Assembly (NCBI RefSeq): GCF_023618015.1
Contig: NZ_JAJKBJ010000003.1
Span: forward strand, 1 to 64,000
Source of the DNA: Legionella maioricensis
GTDB lineage: Bacteria; Pseudomonadota; Gammaproteobacteria; Legionellales; Legionellaceae
Direction: 5' to 3'
DNA: 64,000 nt
Shown: positions 59,169 to 64,000 of the stretch, piece after piece
Numbering within the stretch: position 1 is the stretch's first letter
Layout: each line of letters starts with the position of its first letter
The notes under the pieces: model-generated
What the model saw: only the letters and a program-made list of their open reading frames with translations
Told to the model about the DNA's origin: nothing
Database searches by the model: none
Position numbers and translations under genes: made by a program

Positions 59169-59483
59169 TTAAGGTTTATGCTCTACGCGTGCTAAAGACC
59201 CTCTGACAAAATATAAACTGGCATGGCGGATTTCCATAGGTCCACTTCCTCGGCGCCAGGTATATGCATAATCCCAGCGATCGTTATTAAATGTGGGGCT
59301 TATGATGCTAGTGCCCATTAAAATGGCCGCGTCTTCTTTACTCATGCCTATTTTTAAACGCGCAACTTTTTCTTGAGTCAACAAGTTACCTTGCTGAGTT
59401 ATGCGTCTCGAGAAATCATAAGAGACACATTGAGTTAAGGTTAATGTGATGATGATACTAAAAATAAAGGTAATTACTCGCAT
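59169..59483 (-). CDS. bamE: Outer membrane assembly lipoprotein BamE
   Basis: BamE supports beta-barrel insertion by the BAM complex. The 104-residue protein starts MRVITFIFSIIITLTLTQC with the lipidated Cys19. Family motifs follow: QGNLLTQEKVARLKIGMSKE, VMGTS-like ILMGTSII and NRWDY-like DRWDYAYTWRRG. ATG 59483 fits the signal peptide; upstream ATGs in frame would spoil it. It is divergent from fur, a common arrangement in gammaproteobacteria. Confidence 0.93.
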   Translation of the reverse strand: MRVITFIFSIIITLTLTQCVSYDFSRRITQQGNLLTQEKVARLKIGMSKEDAAILMGTSIISPTFNNDRWDYAYTWRRGSGPMEIRHASLYFVRGSLARVEHKP

Positions 59484-59579
59484 TTTTTTGCCTACAGTGA
59501 AAAATTTCGCCATAATAACATGCCATTTATTGAAAGACACCTGCAAGTAGGTCAAATTCATTTCTGTTAAGGAGCACCA

Positions 59580-59990
59580 GTGGAAGAAAGTAAGCAATTA
59601 AAAGATGCCGGATTAAAAATTACTTTGCCACGATTGAAGGTACTGCAAATTCTGGAGCAATCCCGCAATCATCATTTAAGCGCAGAGGGTGTTTATAAAG
59701 CATTACTCGAAACTGGTGAAGATGTAGGCTTGGCAACAGTTTATCGAGTACTGACCCAATTTGAAGCGGCAGGATTAGTTGCGCGCCATAATTTCGAAGG
59801 AGGACACTCAGTATTCGAATTGAGTCAAGGCGAGCATCATGACCATTTGGTTTGTGTCAAATGTGGGCGCGTTGAAGAGTTTGTAGATGAAGTAATCGAG
59901 TTAAGACAAAAAGTGATTGCAGAGCATGCCAATTTTAAAATGACCGATCATGCACTTAATATTTATGGGATTTGCCCCAATTGCGTTTAA
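59580..59990 (+). CDS. fur: Ferric uptake regulator Fur
   Basis: The 136-residue metal-responsive repressor has an N-terminal winged helix (LKITLPRLKVLQILE; GLATVYRVLTQFEAAGLV). Metal-binding residues are present in HHDHLVCVKCGRVEEF, and a second CxxC (CPNC) lies at the C-terminus. It starts at GTG 59580 with AAGGAG at a good distance. The 96-bp gap to bamE holds both promoters; no clear Fur box is visible to me. Confidence 0.96.
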   Translation: MEESKQLKDAGLKITLPRLKVLQILEQSRNHHLSAEGVYKALLETGEDVGLATVYRVLTQFEAAGLVARHNFEGGHSVFELSQGEHHDHLVCVKCGRVEEFVDEVIELRQKVIAEHANFKMTDHALNIYGICPNCV

Positions 59991-60059
59991 CTTGTTTGGT
60001 AAAGCGAGATGTGATTTTTGGATTATACTTAACATATTTGGTTTATAAGGATATTACCT

Positions 60060-61568
60060 ATGTATGACGATATACGTATTCCCTATCAAGCCGGAAGTTT
60101 GCCCGCCCTACAATTAGGCGAAATTATAGTCAACAGTCAATTGATTGCTGATGCGCCGGTTAATCTGGTTTTAAAATCGTTTAACCGACATGGTTTAATC
60201 GCTGGAGCTACAGGGAGTGGTAAAACGAAAACCATTCAGGTGCTAAGTGAGCAACTTTCATTAGCTGGTGTGCCTAGTTTAGTCATGGATATCAAAGGAG
60301 ATGTTTCCGGATTGGCCATGCCTGGAGAGGCTACTGAGGCAATAAAAGCACGGGCCAAATCTCTAAATTTGACTTTTAGTCCTCGTGGTTTTCCGGTTGA
60401 GTTTTTAACTTTAAGTGAATCTCATGCTGGTGTGCCGCTTCGCTCCACAGTAACTGCTTTTGGCCCCTTATTATTTTCGCGTATGCTAGGAATCAATGAG
60501 ACTCAAGAGGGTGCTGTGACCGTTCTTTTTGAGTACGCTAAAGAGAACAAGCTGCCTTTAATTACGTTGGCTGATGTAAGAAGTTTATTGCAGTATTTAC
60601 AAACTGATGAGGGAAAGGAGAAGATAGAGGCACGTTTTGGTAGCTTAGCGTCGTCGTCAATCGGCACGATTATGCGCAAAATGTTGGAATTGGAATCTCA
60701 AGGTGGCGATGAGTTTTTTGGTGAGCCGGCTTTTGACGTAATGGATTTAATTAAAGTGAATAGTCAGGGTTTAGGCATCATCTCTATTTTGCGCTTATTA
60801 GATATGCAAGATAAGCCCAAACTATTTTCTACATTTATGCTGAAACTATTATCTGACGTTTATGCCAAAATGCCTGAATTGGGTGATCCTGACAAGCCGA
60901 AACTGGTCCTGTTTATTGATGAAGCTCATTTGATTTTTGCTAATGCAAGTAAGGCATTATTAAGCTTAATGGATACTATGGTGAAATTGATTCGGTCTAA
61001 AGGTATTGGCTTAATTTTTTGTACTCAAACTCCGAATGATATTCCTGAAAACATCCTTAGCCAATTAGGATTAAAAGTACAACATGCCCTACGTGCCTTC
61101 ACGGCAAAAGACAGAAAAGCCATGAAATTGGTGGCTCAGAACTTTCCGCCGTCAACCTATTATCAGACAGAGCAATTATTAACCGCTTTAGGTATAGGTG
61201 AGGCCTTGGTCAGTGGATTAGATCGCAAGGGACAACCGACCCCCCTCATCCAATGCATGATGAGAGCGCCTGAATCCAGAATGGGGGTTTTGACTGACCA
61301 GGAGCTAGCGCAAGTTATTGCCTCATCGACTCTTTATCCCCGTTATAGCCAACGGCAAGAACGAAGTTCTGCCAAAGACATGTTAGCTGCTCAAGCCTCT
61401 GCTGAGAAAGAGTCGCAACCACCTACTAAAGGGACTCAAAAGGGCTCCAGTGAGCCGTCTATTGTTAGTGTCGTGACCAAAAACACTTTGTTTCGTCAAA
61501 TTGTACGGCAATTAGTACGTGACATGACCCGTGCAGTGATGTCCGCTTTGGGCATTAAGAAGCGCTAA
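60060..61568 (+). CDS. yjgR: YjgR-family (DUF853) P-loop ATPase
   Basis: The 502-residue HerA/FtsK-like ATPase has Walker A GATGSGKT (49-56) and Walker B LVLFIDEAHLIF (about 280-291). IRSKGIGLIFCTQTPNDIPE is a sensor-like motif. A low-complexity linker near 430-470 (SAEKESQPPTKGTQKGSSEP) leads to a basic helical tail. The cellular role of the family is not established. AAGGATATTACCT precedes the ATG. Confidence 0.9.
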   Translation: MYDDIRIPYQAGSLPALQLGEIIVNSQLIADAPVNLVLKSFNRHGLIAGATGSGKTKTIQVLSEQLSLAGVPSLVMDIKGDVSGLAMPGEATEAIKARAKSLNLTFSPRGFPVEFLTLSESHAGVPLRSTVTAFGPLLFSRMLGINETQEGAVTVLFEYAKENKLPLITLADVRSLLQYLQTDEGKEKIEARFGSLASSSIGTIMRKMLELESQGGDEFFGEPAFDVMDLIKVNSQGLGIISILRLLDMQDKPKLFSTFMLKLLSDVYAKMPELGDPDKPKLVLFIDEAHLIFANASKALLSLMDTMVKLIRSKGIGLIFCTQTPNDIPENILSQLGLKVQHALRAFTAKDRKAMKLVAQNFPPSTYYQTEQLLTALGIGEALVSGLDRKGQPTPLIQCMMRAPESRMGVLTDQELAQVIASSTLYPRYSQRQERSSAKDMLAAQASAEKESQPPTKGTQKGSSEPSIVSVVTKNTLFRQIVRQLVRDMTRAVMSALGIKKR

Positions 61569-61641
61569 TTGGCGTTGTTCTTAAGCCTCCGCTGGCATCA
61601 TGACTCTTTAAGCAAAAATATTGTTATACGCTGCTCACATT

Positions 61642-62305
61642 TTAGCTTGAAAGAGCTTTCTGGGGCATTAGCACTTTCTCTTCTTTATCTTTTTTAGAGA
61701 AAAATAAAGATTTACCCTTTGATGCCTTTTTTGTCGGTATTGTTGGCGCTGCTGCTTCAGGGGTCAACCAATTAGCAATTATTTCTCTCAAGGAGGATAC
61801 TTCATTTCTGAGCAATTCAGTCTCTTCGTCTTGTTTTTTAGCTTCAGCTTTTAAAAAAGACACCTCTGACTTAAGACCATCAATTTGTTCTTTCTGCTAT
61901 TGCGAGGGCACATGATTCTAATACGTCGATATAGAGTAATGCCTGCTTTTCATCTGCAGCCGATTGTTTCACCCAATCTATCAAGGCTGAGTTTTTACTG
62001 CGAAGTAGCTTATTATTTTGTTGGAGCAGAGCGGCTCTTGCATCTGACAGTTGCTTACTTTCTTTGGTTAATCTAAGTTGCTCTCTTATTAATATAATCT
62101 GTTGCTCCAAAACCGATTGACTTTGTTTTAATTGTTTATTGTCTTGTCTTAATAATTCAATTTCTCTAATTAAATACTCATTTTCTTCTTGAAGACATGC
62201 ATTTACTTCCTGATCGATTAATTCAGGGGTGTCTACTACGGATACGGAATCATAGTTGGGCGGTTCATCAATCAGTAAGTCATTTGTTTCTTGATTGGAA
62301 AGCAT
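61642..62305 (-). pseudogene. Coiled-coil protein gene interrupted by a +1 frameshift
   Basis: Two minus-strand frames continue each other. The upstream frame (62305 to 61880) codes for 141 residues, ending ESCALAIAERTN. The downstream frame, open from about 61901 to 61642, resumes a coiled coil (EQIDGLKSEVSFLKAEAKKQ). Skipping one A in the GAAAG run at 61890-61894 gives an uninterrupted 220-residue protein (663 bases). It has a long central coiled coil (about 35-165) and a Lys-rich tail (KKASKGKSLFFSKKDKEEK). The causes could be a recent mutation, a sequencing error or programmed frameshifting. The family is not recognised. Expressed alone, the downstream frame could start at the ATG-equivalent 61863. 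Confidence 0.7.
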
Positions 62306-62452
62306 ACAACAATCGCCCTTTGTTGATTACGATTTAAATCATAATGAATAAAAGCAAATAAATATACACCTGCTGAATAGGCAGTATTTTAGCCTAGAAA
62401 AGCCGGAATGATAGGAGAGCATTAGGAGGGTTAAGAATAATTGATGGTCCTC

Positions 62453-62544
62453 GCCCACAAGCGTCAAGCGAAGAAAAATCCAATGGTTAATTTATAGCAG
62501 TTTTCTCTGCATGCGGAGCTTGACGGTTGGGCCTTGGCCCAACC
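62453..62544. repeat. Inverted-repeat element, REP-like
   Basis: In the 292-bp gap between two minus-strand genes, CGTCAAGC (62462-62469) and GCTTGACG (62518-62525) form 8-bp inverted arms. They are followed at once by the near-perfect palindrome GGTTGGGCC-TT-GGCCCAACC (62525-62544). This layout resembles small dispersed palindromic repeats of bacterial genomes. It may also terminate transcription. Only one copy is present in this window. Confidence 0.5.
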
Positions 62545-62597
62545 CAACCTAAGGACAGCAAGCATTTACGCGAACATAGTTCGGCGCAGATTGGCTC

Positions 62598-62990
62598 TTA
62601 ATCCAGATTGATAGAATAAGAATAACTGCCAAGACCATCATAAGTCGTGTTGACATAGCGCATGCCATTACAGGAAGCACTAATAGATGGATGGTTCATA
62701 TAAGGACCGTCTTTAATATCCAGTACGCACCAATGTTCTTGATCATAAGCAACAGTAACATGGGCATAACCTGAACGACAGAAATAAGAGTCTCTGATGA
62801 TGAAACTACGTGGGCCTACTATCTGCAAAATGACATCTTGCTCACTAAAGCCACTAACAACATATATTCCTGGATGTGATTGATCACTTAAATGGAAGTA
62901 GTCTTTATAATCACAATACATTTTATTATCATTGGCATACGCATTCATCATAAAAACACTGCTTGCCGCCAGCAATATCCATTTTTTCAT
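62598..62990 (-). CDS. Small secreted protein with four cysteines
   Basis: This 130-residue protein has a Sec signal peptide (MKKWILLAASSVFMMNAYA, cleavage likely after AYA, residue 19). The mature part has four Cys, in KMYCDYKD, SYFCRSG, EHWCVLD and SASCNG, which could form two disulfides. It contains no known domain. I chose ATG 62990 because the signal peptide starts there; upstream in-frame codons add a non-signal sequence. It is not recognised; a periplasmic or type II-secreted protein is plausible. Confidence 0.72.
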   Translation of the reverse strand: MKKWILLAASSVFMMNAYANDNKMYCDYKDYFHLSDQSHPGIYVVSGFSEQDVILQIVGPRSFIIRDSYFCRSGYAHVTVAYDQEHWCVLDIKDGPYMNHPSISASCNGMRYVNTTYDGLGSYSYSINLD

Positions 62991-63196
62991 TTGAGAGTAC
63001 CTTATTGTTGTTAGAATCAGGGCTGAATTATAGGGAAACATTGTCTATGAAACAACCATGTTGTTTCTTTTATTTCTGAAATTTTTTCATCAGTCATCAG
63101 AAAAGAACCGTTCTGGATAACGGTTGTTCAATTGGATTCCCATCATTACTTGAGATAAGTTACAATCGCTTATCTCAAATACTCAAGAACAACACC

Positions 63197-63790
63197 ATGA
63201 CTTTAGATCATTTTCTCGATAATCTTATTGGCAAAGAAGTGCAACTTGAGCCTCTAGCGGAGCGCCATTATCACTCTTTGCGTCATGCCGCGAACGACGA
63301 GCGTATTTGGTCCTACATGCCGATGAAGGCGCATGATGTTTTTTTTGATGATTGGTTTAATGACAGTTTAATAAAACATGCTCAGGGCTCGCAAATTACT
63401 TATGCAATACGACGAACCAAGGATCAAAGTATTGTTGGCAGTAGCGCCTATTATGATATTGAGACTGATCATAAACGCCTGGAGGTAGGCTATAGTTGGT
63501 TCACTCCATCAGTCTGGGGAACAAGATTAAATCACGAGTCTTTATGGTTATTGTTTCGTCAGGCATTTGAACAATGGCAATTTAATCGTATTCAAGTAGC
63601 TGCAGATCCCAATAATAAGCGTTCTTACAATACCTTAAAGAAATTAGGTGCCAAAGAAGAAGGGGTTTTACGCCAACATATGATTCACCATAATGGTTTG
63701 ATCACGGATACAGTCATTTTTAGTATTTTAGCCAGCGAATGGCCTAAGTTAAAAGAAAATTTATGGAATCGCCTCTATAGACTGACTTGA
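63197..63790 (+). CDS. GNAT-family N-acetyltransferase, RimJ/RimL type
   Basis: This 197-residue protein has a RimJ/RimL-like layout: VQLEPLAERHYHSL near the start, SIVGSSAYYDIE and LEVGYSWFTPSVWGTRLNHE (strand 4 and acetyl-CoA region). VAADPNNKRSYNTLKKLGAK (about 134-153) is the typical Asn-rich helix. It probably acetylates a protein N-terminus or a small amine; the substrate is unknown. It is monocistronic here. Confidence 0.85.
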   Translation: MTLDHFLDNLIGKEVQLEPLAERHYHSLRHAANDERIWSYMPMKAHDVFFDDWFNDSLIKHAQGSQITYAIRRTKDQSIVGSSAYYDIETDHKRLEVGYSWFTPSVWGTRLNHESLWLLFRQAFEQWQFNRIQVAADPNNKRSYNTLKKLGAKEEGVLRQHMIHHNGLITDTVIFSILASEWPKLKENLWNRLYRLT

Positions 63791-64000
63791 AGCACTCATT
63801 GTTCTATATTGATTGTTTTGTTCTGTGTAATCAATCTTCAATCTAAATAAATTGAAATTCGTTTTTATATCATAGATATCAAGACGCTCTGTTTGCTTTA
63901 ATTGTTTTGTTAGATGCAGTGATAGGGGTAAACCTATTACTTCAATCATGATTTTAAGAAACCACATGTTGGTGATGAAGTGAAGTAAATGGTCGTAATT
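63791..64000. other. Non-coding window end
   Basis: AT-rich sequence follows the acetyltransferase. I see no supported gene, RNA or terminator hairpin here. Confidence 0.4.

Noticed and set aside
61642..61863. Independent 73-residue gene
   Set aside because: The frame is coding well upstream of its first ATG and continues the coiled coil of the neighbouring frame, so a frameshifted single gene explains it better.
63761..63967. Minus-strand frame of 68 codons at the window end
   Set aside because: It overlaps the end of the acetyltransferase gene, and the low-complexity AT-rich composition looks non-coding.

Overview
The window reads as a chromosomal segment of a gammaproteobacterium of the genus Legionella (or a very close relative). 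The reasons are the gene order (tRNA-tuf-tRNA-Trp-secE-nusG-L11 operon-rpoBC-str-S10-spc-alpha, then ssb and a YajR-type transporter), moderately AT-rich DNA, a eukaryotic-like F-box/ankyrin gene, and a fatty-acid cluster that fits the very-long-chain lipid A of this genus. The species cannot be told from the sequence alone.

Bases 1-31,552 hold the core information-processing block, entirely on the plus strand. It contains four tRNAs (Thr, Tyr, Gly, Thr), tuf copy 1, tRNA-Trp, secE-nusG, rplKAJL-rpoBC, rpsL-rpsG-fusA, tuf copy 2, the S10, spc and alpha ribosomal clusters with secY and rpoA, and rplQ followed by a strong terminator. Regulatory signals inside it include an L1-type leader before rplK, an L10 leader before rplJ, an attenuator-like hairpin before rpoB, a clear promoter before rpsL, and a hairpin plus extended -10 promoter between rpsQ and rplN. 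The two tuf genes differ only near their ends, as expected after gene conversion.

Bases 31,553-34,170 are accessory. A 689-residue protein with an N-terminal F-box and about 13 ankyrin repeats sits between rplQ and ssb. It is a strong candidate for a Dot/Icm-secreted effector that recruits the host SCF ubiquitin ligase, and part of its ankyrin array is a 324-bp duplication. After it come ssb and a YajR-like MFS transporter, both on the minus strand.

Bases 36,458-42,029 hold a FabL-type enoyl reductase and then a tightly overlapped five-gene operon: a long acyl carrier protein, a double-hotdog dehydratase-like protein, a ketosynthase, a ketosynthase without the active-site cysteine (chain-length-factor-like), and an LpxL-family acyltransferase. 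This mirrors the rhizobial acpXL-lpxXL cluster and probably makes the very-long-chain acyl group of lipid A and transfers it.

Bases 42,030-48,914 mix genus-specific proteins (a membrane protein, a PilZ protein, a 762-residue helical protein, a 56-residue small protein, and a 491-residue protein with an NLS-like basic stretch) with lptM-dapF. Bases 49,164-58,055 carry a carboxylesterase, ratA-rnfH, and a kdp potassium-pump operon that includes a tiny membrane ORF before kdpF. Its KdpD has Gln in place of the acidic residue next to the phospho-accepting His, and no kdpE follows. The last part holds a GerW/YtfJ-family protein, divergent bamE and fur, a YjgR-type ATPase, a coiled-coil gene split by a +1 frameshift, an inverted-repeat element, a small secreted Cys-containing protein and a GNAT acetyltransferase.
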